NCBI GenBank assembly: GCA_019722365.1
Contig: JADFUC010002446.1
Coordinates: 1 to 64,000 of the forward strand
Source of the DNA: Lithospermum erythrorhizon
Lineage: Eukaryota > Streptophyta > Magnoliopsida > Boraginales > Boraginaceae
Length of the DNA: 64,000 nt
Reading direction: 5' to 3'
The translations under genes and the position numbers were made by a program. Shown in pieces: positions 24,868 through 37,679 of the stretch. The stretch's first letter is position 1. Every line of letters begins with the position of its first letter. The notes beneath the pieces were generated by a model. It saw nothing but the letters and a program-made list of their open reading frames with translations, had not been told where the DNA came from and ran no database searches.

Positions 24868-27600
24868 TGTTAGTATCTTTACATTCGCAGCGATCCGTAG
24901 TTTCGATAACTTTCGAGATCCGCCCGGGATCTGTAACGACATAATCTTAACCAGTAATTAAGGATAATTGTGGTATCGTCCATTATACTAATTACTAAAA
25001 AATCTCTCGGGATTGATGCCATGGTCGAGATATGACAAATAGAAAAGAATAAATTTGTGAAAATTAAACATACACAAGATTTATCCTAGTTCCCCATTGA
25101 TATGAAAGGTACACATTCAGTCTTGTAGATTAAATACTTAATCACATATGAAGAAGAATTGTTAGGACTTAAGAACCACATTATGCTATTTAGCGATTGG
25201 CTAAGATGCTTGAATCCTCTAGAAGCTAGACTTCTCTGGTGAGTGTTTTCTCATGGAGCTGAAAACCTCAGTCACAAATCTCTGAAATATTTTCTCTTGA
25301 ATCGTATGTTTTCTCTCTAATTTGATCATCTTTGAGGGTGGTGATTTTCACAGCGTAGAACAAGTAACGCTCATATATATAGGCTACCAAGACCCTAGTC
25401 TAAAACCTAAAGGAATAGAAAGCACGGGCAGGCCTGGCAACCTCAGAAAATGGCGTCGAGCCCGTCGGGAGCTTACATGTCGAACTTCTCCCGAAGTTCT
25501 TCTGCCTCCAAAAGTTCCCGATGTCGGGACTTGGTCGGGACCTTAGTTTAGTCCTGGTCTTCCCTCGATATCCTGCTTCTTAGCAGCCAAATTTTGGCTT
25601 AACGCTCAGCAATCTCAGCTTGAAGACAAATTTTTGGATCGGCGTCTTCAAACTTCAATCGAAACTGCTACGAGTTCATCGTCCCGAATTCCAGCTGAAG
25701 TTGATCACGACTTGATACTGATGTTAGCGATCCACGAATAGCATTGAATGCCGCTGAAACGACTATCAAAGAGACATAGCCAAACCTTTGCCTGTTGGAA
25801 TTTTCACAGCGTTCAAATAGCGTCATGTTCTTCCTTTATCTACCAAATCTTCTCGATCTTAGAATTGCAGGAAATCCTCAAAACTGGTGGTCATTAATGA
25901 ATCTCTCTTCTTAACTTTTCCTTGTCGACGACAACTCCAACTAATCTGATTCATTAATCATTTTTCGATTCGCTAAATTAGAGGTTGGGAGCCACTGCCT
26001 AGCACTTTGAAACCATTCTTGAATGATAACCATGACGCCGGTTTAGCCTCGTAGCGTCCAGAGCTCGGAGAATGGGATGTCTTGACTGGGACTTTACCCT
26101 TGATAGAAGCTTGGTTTCTATTACCAAAAAACTCCCATTCTGTTTACCATAAGAAACTACTATGTCGATTTTCACCATGTTTTGTCTGTAGATCTCGGGC
26201 AAGTTCTTCTAGCCATCCCTTGAAACGATCTATTACATCATGAACCACCCATTCTGATCTCCATTCGTGACTTCTGACTAAACGATATACCATGAGCAAC
26301 AGCAGCCGTGGCTCCCCGAACTGCGTGATCTCCCGTCAATATTTGATACCCAATGAATCCAGCACTTGGCCGAAATCAACTTAATTTATCGGCTTCCATT
26401 ATGTCCTTCATCGTGACCTTTGACAACCGATAAATCCACATAATACATTAATTGCGCTTTGAAATCCATTTTGAATAAGATTAGTCCGTTAGATTTGGGC
26501 AATAAATCTAATCCTCCGTCTTCCATGTAGAACCGTTTGATAAACCTCGAAAATTCGCGTCGCCCGTATCGCGAATTTCTCGAGACATAAATGTCGATGA
26601 CCACTTCGACCAAGACTGTGATGATTGCCGTGTGCAGTTAACGCGCTCGAATCCTACAAATCTCTAGGGACCTTTCATCATCAGGAGGCAGACCTTTGCA
26701 AGAAATCTCGGCTTGACACATTGATGCTCCCGAAATCAAAACCAATTTAAATATTTCCGCGTATTAGTCGCTGGTAGGCCGCATCTTGTACTGACACCAT
26801 TGCTCCAGCACAGTCATACTGACCTCAAGATAGCGCTTTGGATCGTCTTGAACTTCGCTCTGATACGATTGTTAGGAATCACACATTCTTGTGATCCAGT
26901 ACTTGTCGATAACTCGGATCACTTGAGATACACAACGACATAATCTTAACCTGTAATTAAGGATAATTGTGGTATAATAAATTACACTAGTTACTAAAAT
27001 CTATGAGGATTGATGCCACAATTCAGATATGAAAAATAGAAAGAATAAATTGAGAAAAATTAAACATACAGATTTATCTGGTTCGCCGATGAAAGCGGCA
27101 TCCGACTACTTGTAGATTAAACAATAATCAAATGAAGAATTCTGTGACTCGAAGAAGCGTATTCTGTATCGCGTTCAAACACTAACATCTTGCCCAAAAA
27201 TCTCTAGAAACTAGACTTCTCACAATTAAATTGGTACTACCGTAGGCATGAAATCTAAATTCACAAATCTCTTAGAATATTTTCTCTCTTGAATACCGTA
27301 TGTTTTTTCTCTGAATTTGATCATCTTTGAGGTGGTGATTTAAATAAGAAGGCTATGCCTTTCGTAATATATAAGTACAAAGATCACAGGTACAAACCTA
27401 AGGAATGAGCACGGGCCAAAATGCCTCGAAACCGCCTCCCGAAAATAGCCGTGTCCGAGCCGCGTCGGGACCGTAGTCGGGACACTTACATGTCTGAACT
27501 TATAGAACCTTTACGTCTCGAAGTTCTAGGTCGGGACGCGGTTGGTCCCGATCTTTGGGCTCAATCTACGGTTAGCGTGGAATTTTGGATTCACTGGCTG
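24868..27600 (-). mobile_element. Short copia derivative (TRIM-like), minus strand
   Basis: Two direct repeats of about 730 bp (24868-about 25600 and 26870-about 27600) both begin TGTTAG and share ACGACATAATCTTAACC, AGGATAATTGTGGTAT, GGATTGATGCCA, AATTAAACATACA, CTAGACTTCTC and TTTGATCATCTTTGAGG blocks. Immediately left of the right copy is GCTCTGATACGAT (26858-26870), the reverse complement of a copia tRNA-Met primer site. The right copy is therefore the 5' LTR and the element reads on the minus strand. The interior is only about 1.27 kb without recognisable gag or pol, so the element depends on others for movement. Confidence 0.7.
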
Positions 27601-28134
27601 GCCAAATCATACGTTCGGTGGTTTGAGAGTAGGCTGAGGAGAATATGTAATCATATATTATTAGATGAATCTGCGTCAGTAACGTGCTTCCTTAACGTTA
27701 AAGAACATTAAGTGTTTACTTAAGCGGTACGTTCGTTTGAACTATTCGTGTTCTCGTTGTATTTCTAAATCTGACATTAAATCGATGTAACGTATATTTG
27801 TATTCTAGAACTGACGCGTGAGAGCCGAAGCAAAGGAGGAAGAAAATTATTCTCTACTGAGGGAAGGGGCGGCGAATAATTGGAGGGAGAAAAAAAGAAC
27901 TTTTATTTCATGAAATAAGCGGGCATGACGATTATTCGCGTGAACTTAGTCTCCCTGTTATAGGCACAAAAACCGTACAATTTGGCTTAGGCAATTCAAT
28001 TAGAGGTTCTCGAACTTTTATATTGTCCACTAGAGATTTAAGAGATTTATTAGTTAAGTGATAATGTTTCTAGAATGTTATATCTTATCCCATAATGCTT
28101 AGGAACATAAAATGTTCTAGAAACCTCCAGCTTA

Positions 28135-30440
28135 TCCAAACTGTGAGCACGTCCCAATGTAGGAAGTTTATACTCGGGGAATATTTGAGTGCCAAAATGA
28201 AGATACAAAACCAATTGAACAAGACAATAAAGATTCTGCAGTGCGATGGGGTGGAGAATATTTGAGTCACGAGTTCGATACTAAATGCTAGAGAGTGTGG
28301 TATTATTTCACAACTGCTCCAGCCAAAGAGCAGCGTAATGGCGTGTACGAAGAATCGAACCACTTCTTGATATGGTTCGATTTATGATAGTCTATCGATC
28401 TATCGGTTAATTTAAAGGGATATCGCAGTTACCTTAAGCGGATGTCAACAAAGTCGGCGGATAAAACCGTGAGCTGTGGTTTGGGAAGATTCCCAGGTTT
28501 CGAGTTGGGGTACATGAAGCTTATGTTAAGAGATTAACAAAGGATAAACTTGTAAATCGAGATAAATACTATTTCATAGGATATCAAAGGAAGCAATTGG
28601 TTACTACTTACACAAAAAAAGCATGAGAATAGAATCTTACATTCTTAAAATGAGTGTTCGTTGAAAAGTAATATACGTCTAGAAGGACTAGAAGTAATGG
28701 TGTTAAATGCTGATGAAGCTTCGAGTTGATGAAGTCAATGTTGATGCATCTAATGTAGAGGCATCGACGCGCGAAATTAGCGTCTTACTTAGAAGATCCG
28801 GTTCTTGATCCGCAATGATTATGGAAGAACTTGACCACTTGAGGAATCAGCGAGGATAAATGCATGAACGAGCTGGTATGGTGAAGCTTCATCATTGAAA
28901 GTGATGAGCGATTCTTATAAAGAAGCGATAAATGGCAAGGATCTTGACAAATGGCAAATTCAAATGCAGTAAAGAATGGATTACATGTGCGAGAACAGGT
29001 TTAGTCTTTTTGGATTCGCGATAGTGCTTGCATACTGATGAATGTAAATGGGTATTTAAGAAGAAACATATTAAAGGCGGAAACGTCGATGTTTCAAAGT
29101 TAGACTTGTAGCGAAGGTTTCAAACAAGTTCGTAATTGTCGACTATGGCGAAACCTACTCGCCCGATGGGTATCTTTAAGTCCGTCCCATGGGATGTCTT
29201 GGCGAATTTGTTGTATTTCGCTGACTATGAAATATGGAAAATGGATGTAATTGCTTTCTTGAATGAAAATTTAGAGAAGGATATATGGTACAACCTCCGG
29301 GCTTTACATGTGTCACAAGGACCTAAGAAGGTATCTGATTTAAAGGTCAGTTATGGTCTTAAGTAAAATCACGCGGTTGGAATCTACGTTTTGATGGTCG
29401 ATTAAGATTTTGGTTTAATCGAAGCAGAAGAATATGTGTATACAAGAAGAGGTAAGTGGGAGTTATGTATCATTCATAATTAAGTAATAAATGGAATGAC
29501 AAACTTATCATTGGAAAGCAGCGTGAGTTACTAAGCTTCAGTCAAATATTAATTTGTGTAAATGTTTACCGATGAAGGAGCTTAGAAACCTGATATATAC
29601 TTGGAATAAAGATCTATCGAGATCGGACGGAAGGCTAATTGGACTTTGTCGGGATACTTATGTGAATAGATGCGCAAGGTTGAACATGAGTAATTCAAAA
29701 CATTAATCTCCCTTGAGGCATGGAGTTGACTCGGCGAGCACGGTGTCCCACATGCCTAGTGATAGGTTGAAACAAAATATCTGACCTTACCTGCAGCAGC
29801 AATAGAGATCCATCAATGCTTATGCGAGTTATGCACTAGACATGATGTGTCTTATCATTTGAGTATAACGGTAGATACGAAGCTAATCCAGGTGAAAACC
29901 CGGATTGCGGTGAAGGAAAATCTTGGAAGTACACGAGAGAACTAAAAGATGCTTTCTTGGTATATCGTGGCGATGATGAGTTAGTAGTCACGAGGTACAC
30001 GTGCAGTTTCAGCGGCGAGGCATTATCGTTCGATGCAGGTATGTATTTTGTACCAATGGTGAGCAGGTATCTTGGAGGAGTTTGGCAATCCCCATTTCCC
30101 GATTCTACCCTGAAATTTAGTCTGTCGCGGCGTACGAGCCGCTAAGTATGTTGGATTAAGAAATTCGTGATTGAGCTTGGTGTTGTACACAGCATTGAGG
30201 ACGATTGAGTTACTTTGTGGCAATCTTTGGGCGATAGCTATTAGGAACGGCCAGCATCACAATCAGCTGCGTACCTAGAAAGTATTACCTAATAAGAGAT
30301 ATGCTTAATAGAGGTGATATCAAAGTATGTAAAGAAGTAGCAGCGAGGCCAATACGTGACCGTTTATCGAACCGCTCGTCGGGCTGGCATGATGGGCGTG
30401 CGAACATAGGTCTTAGGCGGATGTCGCGGTGGTGTTAGGT
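28135..30440 (+). pseudogene. Copia pol remnant: integrase, RT, RNase H
   Basis: Frameshifted plus-strand text follows a copia polyprotein in order. Integrase (about 28150-28400) reads as a GGEYLSHEFDT block then a QRNGV block. The post-integrase part (about 28500-28620) has YVKRLTKDKL and YYFIGYQRK. Reverse transcriptase (about 29040-29365) has WVFKKKHIKGGN, a YFADYEIWKMDVIAFLNENL block and a YGLK end. RNase H (about 29580-30420) has DAFLVYRGDDELVV and a C-terminal stretch near 30340-30420. A LTR-flanked insertion abuts its left end. Dozens of frameshifts make it inactive. Confidence 0.8.
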
Positions 30441-31245
30441 TAAGGTAAGAGTCGGGTATGTATACATTATGTTATGTGAGATTAAATATTTGAATAGTGT
30501 TGTTTCTTATATTCTAGTATATTTGTTTAACTTAGATACATATGTTTAAATTTACATATAATACATGTATTTATCCTCGATGAGTGAAAAGTTAAATCAC
30601 AGGTTGATACATGTTTTCTAGAGAAGCGACATGAATTGATTATACCTCTTGAAACACAAGCATAGGATAACCAAAGGCCTTGAGTCGGACGGCCGATAGT
30701 TAGAGGCGTGGCATCCCTTATGACTAACGTAGTGTTTTGATTAGTGATGAATTGATCACGTTAACTGCTGGGGTAGATCGATACCGTAGGGTACAGGTCA
30801 CATGGTGGGGAGGCTGGTATGGCGAAAACGAATTCATAGAAGATATGTATATACGTGTCACATATTTGTTTAGAATTTTTAGGTTCGAAAATTCTTAGAC
30901 CTACGATATATAACTATAAAACGTTATATAAACTCTACGTACTTTGACTATGACAGCTTGTCACACTTAGCGGGAATTATAACGGCATATATTGGGTCCT
31001 TGCTTGAGTGAGTATAGCGATAGATGTTGATATATTGGGAGGATTTATCGAGTCCTTGATATACAAGGAAGATCTCAGACCTCTCGCGTAGTTGGTACTA
31101 ATTGGTTTATGGGGCATAAATGCTTATTTGAATTAAATACTCGAGTAAAGAAAGTTGTGGGTGTTTAAAACTTAAGCCTTAGCATAGTTAGCCTCATTGG
31201 GAATCGCGATAAAGGTGTAAGGTAATCGTCCGAGGACAAGTGGGG
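30440..31245 (+). repeat. Copia post-pol spacer, copy A
   Basis: Non-coding stretch between pol and an LTR. It is recognisably homologous, in order, to 34640-35370, which precedes the outer 3' LTR (shared GATAGATGTTGATATAT, CTTGATATACAA and TGGGTGTTTAAA words). It ends in a purine tract GGACAAGTGGGG just before the LTR at 31246. Confidence 0.6.
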
Positions 31246-32215
31246 TGTTGGAAATCAATGAGAATTGATTCCACTTTTATTGTGCCCATTGCGACGATGT
31301 ATCGATTCATTCTAGGTTGGGTTAAATGAGATTCTAGGAAGCTTGAGTGTTCGCTTAGTAATTGTATATTACTAGTGTGGGTTCTCATGATAATTTAAGG
31401 GGTTATGAGCGATTGCTAGATCTTACTCATTAATCGTTATAATAATAGTAATTGATCAATTATTATTATTATACAACTTACTATTATCGAACTTTAGAAG
31501 ATGTATGCTTGTCTGATGATATTCGAATAATATTTCATGAATGAAATTAAAGGAGACTTGTATATTGAGAAATGTATCTCTGATATTTGTCAAATATGTT
31601 GATGAACATCGATTGGTTAAACTTGCAAGTTTAATCAATTAAGCAAATTGAGATTGATGAATAACGATAAATTATTCGATGGTAATTTCGTTAGTATTTT
31701 AATTGACTTTGTTAAGTTAACTAAAATAGAAACATATTTCGCCTAGTAACTCGTTATTTAATTAGAAGCTCATACTTGATGCAATTAAGTTAACGAGTTA
31801 AACTGATTTCTTAACGAGTTTAGCAGGTGGAATTTGGTATTTAAAGAGGGGGAGTAGGTTTTTTTATCGCCAATCATAAAAACTATTACTTCCACTTAGA
31901 AAAGTAGCCCCCACTCCCATGGGAGTGAAAGAGTTTTCTCTTTGATTTTATTTCATCTTCAAACTCACAGCAAGTTCAAGTACTCGGTTGGTTTCCCTCT
32001 TGGTATTGTGCGATATAGGGGACATCGTTTCGGTGTTGAGCAAGCTTTGAGAAGGACTTTAGGAAGGCTTTAATAGAGTTGATTGTGAGGATTTGGGTTC
32101 ATTTTCTTCCGTTGCAATTTAAGAATTCTTGTATTCATACATTTAATATTTTATGTTTAGACTAATATACATCAATTTGAGGATTCGGGATGTATGAATT
32201 GGTGTTTACACGAAT
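31246..32215 (+). repeat. LTR of a related copia family (copy A)
   Basis: It begins TGTTGGAAATCAATG after a polypurine tract. The first 500 bp follow the outer LTRs in order (ATTGTGCCCATTGCGACGAT, GAGATTCTAGG, ATTATTATTATTATAC, TTTCATGAATGAAAT, AACGAGTTTA), but the second half differs (GGGGGAGTAGG, CCCCCACTCCCATGGGAGTG). It is therefore a sister family, not the outer element's own LTR. The right border is approximate. Confidence 0.55.
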
Positions 32216-33756
32216 AAATTCATACTAGATTCTAACAAAATGAACATATAGTCATAAATGAATCAAATATTTGGCTTCGACCTAGTTGAATATATTCAGT
32301 TAACTATGCACATGTCTATTTCAAACTTTTTCCTTATTGATTACTCACGTGTTGTAACATGTGTGTTTAAGTGAGTGATCCAAAGAATATTCCTAAGTAA
32401 TGACCGGTGATGATGGATGCGTATTGATTGAAAGTTTACATCTCAGCTTGAGAATAAGAAGGAAGCGATTATGTGCTCGATATCGAGTTGCAGGCTTGAG
32501 TGCAATATAATGGAGTTAGAATCTTAAATCTTGATATTTTGATTGATTGAAATCAAAAGAGACAAAGTGAAGATGAACCTTGAAATTTCTTAAATGTTAA
32601 TGGGAGCATAGCGTACATAAATATTTTGCGTTTGAATACTAAATGAATCTCTCATCTGACCTTGAAGGTATGGTACTTAATTGATTCTTGTACATCCGTG
32701 AGCGGTTACATATATATGTGACATATGCTTTATATTGAATCACGAAATATAACTTAGATGACATTTCTTGTTAAGCTATAATGCGTCCACGAGCTTAGGA
32801 GTCAATAAAATCTATGATAGATTAAATTCTGATGAAGCCAATTCTCTTATTAATGAAACTGACTCTCTTTATTAAGTGCATTTCCCGCAGTAAGAGACCT
32901 CGCGTGATTGAGAGTGGATGGAATCTATTAAACGTAATATGATTCGCGTATGCGTGTAGGGATCATGTGGTGTACATCGCGTCGTGATGTATACGATTTC
33001 CATAATAGAAATTGTGGGGTTTCTGGTATTCAGATTCGGAAAGCTTTGTAGTAACTTCAAGAGAATAAAGGTAACTATAGTTACGAGGGAATGGATTAGT
33101 TATTGAGTGTACTTTGGAATTGAATGTGAGAATAATTTAAATGGGCAGTTGTCGTATGAACATTGTTAGCCCAGGAATTCATGAATAGGGCTGAGTGTAT
33201 TATACTCGGAAGTAAACTAAATAAGTTTGAACTTCGGTATTCTGGCATTACGGTCGTTGTATTGTTGGTAATATTATTGAATAATATGCCATTAAATAAG
33301 ATAGATGTGTTTTAAGCACTTTAATTTAATGTTGTAAGCTTTGTCAATGATAACCGAGAAATGACTAAGCGCCATAAAATGCGAAATAGTCTTTATATAT
33401 AGCAAGTAAGGGTTTTATCCCCTTGTTACAACTTAACTAGTGGGGTTGTTATTTGAGTGTAAGTGGGCGTTTAGCGGACTCAGATGGTAATGTGCTCGGT
33501 TTCGAGGCAAAACTTGTGGCGAAAGGCTTAAAACTCATTTTGTCCACAGTTGTATATGACTATATTAAGAATACGTTAGCCGTATTTGATTCCATGGTTG
33601 AGAGGCCAGAGCGGATAGATGCAAGACTACTTGTAAGTAGCTGCAGTTGGGGCATTGATTCTGTCGTTGCGCTGGGCTTTCGTGTCTGGGACTGCGAAGT
33701 TCATGCGAGGTCCAAGGATCACGTGTGGACTTGAGCAAGCATCTTGGAGTTGATAT
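32216..33756 (+). other. Internal copia-derived DNA, mostly unreadable
   Basis: It lies between two related LTRs. At 33453-33560 a frame reads DGNVLGFEAKLVAKG, close to the copia RT block DGN..F.ARLVAKG, so this is degraded pol. The rest shows no confident domain. Confidence 0.4.
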
Positions 33757-34540
33757 TGTTGGAAATCCCGAGTATTTTGATTTCTATAATTATCTCCGTT
33801 GCACAATTGTTGTAGCGATTCATTTCTTAGTTTAGTTAAATGAGATTACTCAGTAAGTGTTGATAATAGTATTGTAAGTACTAAATAGGAACTCATGATA
33901 ATATCGAGGTTAAATCAAATTGTAAGATTCCATGCATAATCGTTCACGATAATAATGGTCAATTATTATTATACAAGCGTATACGAGTCAGGTCGCGCTG
34001 CGTAGAGTGGCGTTAGTTTTATTTTATGTATGAAATTAAATCGTGATTGCAGAATTGAGAGTTGATTGAAATCAACGAGATACTCAATCGAGATTTTTAC
34101 ATTGATAATGTAAAATATAAATTGGACGAGACTAAATCAATTAACTTGCTAGTTTAATTGATGTTTTAACTAGTAAAGCTCATTAGTGACTTTTTAGTTA
34201 CTTACTTGAGGTTCCTATGAGCCAATCACGTGATTAGCGTCTCTGTGGACTAATTGAAGGCATTTTCTTTTGATGCTCATTGCTAGGAATTCAAAAGGAA
34301 GCCGTAAAAGATTAAATTGGTGATTTTTAGCTGCGTATTGTAAAGTACTCGTTTCGTACATATATGTATATATATATATTTTATTGTAATTTGTTTATAT
34401 ACATTTGTTCGATCTTGGTTGCTTTTGTTCATGTTTTATTATGAAATAGTTGTGTAATTTTTCAATAGATATATTCTTCTATGATTAAATCAATGTTTGA
34501 TTTCAAGAGATCGAAGAAGAAATTGAGCAATGCAGTTAAA
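33757..34540 (+). repeat. LTR of a related copia family (copy B)
   Basis: It starts TGTTGGAAATCCCGAG and follows the LTR word order of the outer element (GCACAATTGTTGTAGCGATT, ATTATTATTATAC, TTTTATGTATGAAATTAAA, GTTGATTGAAATCAACGAGA, TAATTGATG). It is more divergent than the outer pair are from each other. The right end is approximate. Confidence 0.5.
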
Positions 34541-35370
34541 GTAGGACTAGTTCAACACGCCCACGAAATAGATTAAATTGATTGAGCATGGTAGTTTTGT
34601 CTTCACAATCCTAATTGTGCTACATTATATGAATAAATGAATTCATTCATATAGTCATTTATTTTTCACGGTTAGTTTGAAATAATAAATTGCCGAGCGA
34701 GAAATCTGTAGTTTCCTAGAGAGGCGGCACAATAGCGTGTGAACCTCTTCAAATCTAGAAGCGTAAAATATTCATTTTTCCTGGCGAGATCTTGATGGTT
34801 TTTAGGACAACTAGCATTTGATGACAACTTATAGTGATTGATTAATGTCGATTTCTTGGATCATGTTAGCTTCATCCCAATCAATCTTTATGGGAATTTG
34901 TCGATTTAATATAACCGAGGAGGTAGTTTGGCCGTTGCAAAATCATAGAAGATAATAATATTTGTGTCTTATAAATTTTGTTTAGAGCATTGAAGTTTAG
35001 CACACGTTCTTGACGCTTAGCATATAACTATCTATGTTATACGAGTTGTGTGTTTGACTATGTCAAGCGTCTGAAAGCTGTCGGGATCCATAGCGGTATG
35101 TTAGGTATTGATAAATATACTTGATAGATGTTGATATATTATAGGGGATTTGTACATCACTTGATATACAAAGGTAAATACCGGGCTTCTCGGAAAATCA
35201 TGGTGATTATGCGTACCCGGCGTTGTCGGTTTGCTCCGGTATGGTTTTATAGTTCGGAAATGATAAAAAGTAGGTGGGTGTTTAAACCCGTTTCTTATGG
35301 TTAGCGCATTGTTGGAATCGCGTGATAAAGGAATTGTAAATAATCAACCAAGAGGAGCAGAATTAAGGGG

Positions 35371-36364
35371 TGTTGAAATCAATAGTTATTGGTTCGTTTA
35401 TTATGTCGAATTGCGACGGTGTTATAACAATTCGTTTACTGGTTTAGTGAATGTGATTACATAAAGACGTTCAACACGTAGTAATTGTAATTCGCGAGTC
35501 GGGGTTCTACCGTAGTAATACCAAGGTTATGCGGTGCTAGATCACATGCATGACCGTTATAATAATATTAATGGTCTATTATATTATTATACGGCTGCTA
35601 TTATCTGCGCCTAGAAGGTCGCACACATACAGTGACGTTGAGTTACATTTCATGTATGAAATAAAACTGCACTTGTTAAATTGGGAAGTTGATTGTAATC
35701 TTGAGATTATATCAGGATAATTACATTACGAGTAATGTAAATAAATTAATAATGAGCTTGAATTAATTGACTTGTTAGATCAATTAATTAACTTGTTAAT
35801 AAAACTTGTTTAATTAAACTTGATAAGATTAATTAACGAGTTGGTTGAGTTTATTTGTTGGACTTGTTGAACTCAATCAAAGATTAATGAGTTGTTTATT
35901 TTAATTGGCTTGATAAGACTAACTAAATAAACCGGGTTTTGCTTCATGAGTTTGGCTCGTTAGTTAACGGTTTAGATTTTATGTGAGCTCTATATATATA
36001 TATGAGGCTTTACATGACGACTGTCTGACAAACACAAAATCTGGCGCTCCGTTTGATAGAATTTTTGCCTCCTCCTCACCAATGGAGGAATGATTATTCT
36101 ATAAGACAAATAGGTTTTGATTTGTTCTCTTAAATCAATTGATATCAGTCTAGCTAGTATGGGATTATTTCACAGTGTCTGTGCTTAAATTATTGAAATT
36201 AACTCTGGTATTGGAATCTGAGGAGGCTTATTGTTGTTGTTTGATAGTTCTGCATTGTAAGTTCGATTTATTATATATCATTATATATTGTAGTTGATTT
36301 TATGTAATTTAAATGATCATGATATCTTTGTTTAAGTTTTAAACAAGTTTTGGAAGCGATTTCA
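35371..36364 (+). repeat. 3' LTR of outer copia element
   Basis: It begins TGTTGAAATCAATAG directly after AATTAAGGGG (a polypurine-like tract) and ends near GCGATTTCA, where LINE text resumes. It contains a TATATATATATA box near 35990 and pairs with 20353-21312. Confidence 0.8.
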
Positions 36365-37560
36365 TGTGATGATGGTGTTGCCTTGAATAGAATGCCGTTA
36401 ACAAAAGCGTTTTGATAGAGTAATGAGTTAAGGTGAGGTTTGAGACGATTGACAATAGTTTTAGAGGCTACTTTATAAATAGTATTGCATAGGTAATAGA
36501 TCATAGTCGATAAGTTTGAGTTGTCTTATTTAGAATGAGAAGTATGAAAGTATTGTTTGGATTCTTTAAGGGTTTCCGCCGTTAAGAAAGTCAAGAGTTG
36601 CCAGAGTGATTTAAATTCTTTCGTAAGATTCCGATTAGTAAAAGACGCAATTGAAAAACCATACAGTCCAGGAGTAATTTATCGGGTGCATTTGGAGAAA
36701 ATCTTTAATCTTTGAAGGTATAAAAGGCCTACTAAGATTAGATCAGTATGAAAAGAGATAATCTATTTAAAATGTTACATAAATGGGAAAAAAAGTAGGG
36801 ATTGGAGATTATTTAGAGTTGTGATTGAAAAGGTTTGAAAATAGTCATGGCAGGATATCATTATTATGGATAAAAATATTGTTGTTTCCTTCTTGAATCT
36901 CCAAAATAGAGTTGATTTTGGTTTTGTATATGATGGAGGAATGATAAAATTTGATATTAAAGGTCCCATAATAGATTCTTTAGATTTGACTCTTTGAGGC
37001 CAGTATTGTTCTCGATCACAAGAAGGTCAGGATTGTCTAAGATTTTTTTGTCAAGCTTGAATATTATCGGGTATGTTTTGAAGATAAGTAATATTTTTTA
37101 TTTGTTGGAAAATGTTGCCAACTCTATTGATGTTCCAATCTTTGATTGGACTTTTGATAGTTTTAAGTTTTTAAGCTTGAGATGATTGGGAGCTACTAGC
37201 TAGAGGTACTATGTAAAGTCTATGCTGTGTAGAGAACATTATGATAACTTGGAAGGTTGGACAAGAAATTGTCAAGTTTAAATGGTCTATTTTTGACTTC
37301 GGGGCTAATTTAGTAGATATGATGAGATATATGGTTAGATCTTTGAATTAGTATCCCATGGCAGGAAAATGAATGGTCCAATAAAAATTTGTCATAACTC
37401 TATCTAGTTTTGAATCCAAATTAATTCAACAAGTTAACGAGATAGAATCGGCTTTAAGAGCGTAGACTGAGAGATCACTCGAAAGCCAAGTAATTGATTT
37501 GATAAGTTAAGGAGATAGATAGAACCCTTTAAAGACTTAGATAAATTGAAATTTACCATC
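36365..37560 (-). mobile_element. LINE (L1-type), upstream half, minus strand
   Basis: The minus strand reads in order: the end of an endonuclease-like domain (about 37440-37340, a LDRVMTNFYW-like block then a SHH/SDH-like block), the linker RPFKLDNFLSNLPSYHNV (about 37300-37245), then the start of reverse transcriptase (about 36690-36365; PGLYGFS, LCNTIYKVASKTIVNRLKPH, then QNAFVNG). This continues directly into the downstream half at 20352 once the copia nest is removed. The 5' endonuclease part is missing, so the LINE is truncated. Confidence 0.8.
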
Positions 37561-37679
37561 TTGACGGAATGTTATTTACTCAGCTAAATATTAATTAAAT
37601 TAATATTTTTCCAAACAATAATAAATTGAATCAAAATTTTAATTAACCAATTATTTAATATTATACATTCTTAAAAGAT

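Larger units (their letters stand above)
21770..28130 (-). mobile_element. Nested LTR retroelement, minus strand, degraded
   Basis: A segment of about 320 bp is directly repeated at 22005-22326 and 27812-28130: GAAGCAAAATGAGGAAGAAA, then CTATTCTCTACTG, then CCTATTTATAGGAAC, then AGGAGATTTATTAGTTAAGT. On the minus strand each copy starts TGAGAAGTTTC or TGGAGGTTTC and has a TATA box (CCTATAAATAGG), as expected for the U3-R part of an LTR. The element splits the outer copia integrase at about 28135. Its interior contains a possible copia RNase H tail on the minus strand near 23000 and the nested derivative at 24868-27600. The left ends of both LTRs are unclear. Confidence 0.6.
20353..36364 (+). 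mobile_element. Ty1/copia retrotransposon nest inserted in the LINE
   Basis: Closely similar LTRs at both ends (20353-about 21312 and 35371-about 36364) bound about 16 kb, and the LINE resumes on each side. A tRNA-Met-type primer site follows the left LTR and a purine-rich tract precedes the right one. The inside is far longer than a normal 5-kb copia element because other LTR elements sit within it (21770-28130, 24868-27600, 31246-32215, 33757-34540). Gag is not recognisable; pol fragments lie at 28135-30440. The target duplication is blurred (left flank ends CAATG, right flank CATG-like). Confidence 0.8.

Noticed and set aside
27421..27711. 96-residue plus-strand frame
   Set aside because: It runs through the right LTR of the minus-strand copia derivative; not coding.
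29957..30145. Separate small gene
   Set aside because: Its text (DELVVTRYT) is a piece of copia RNase H, already covered by the pol remnant.
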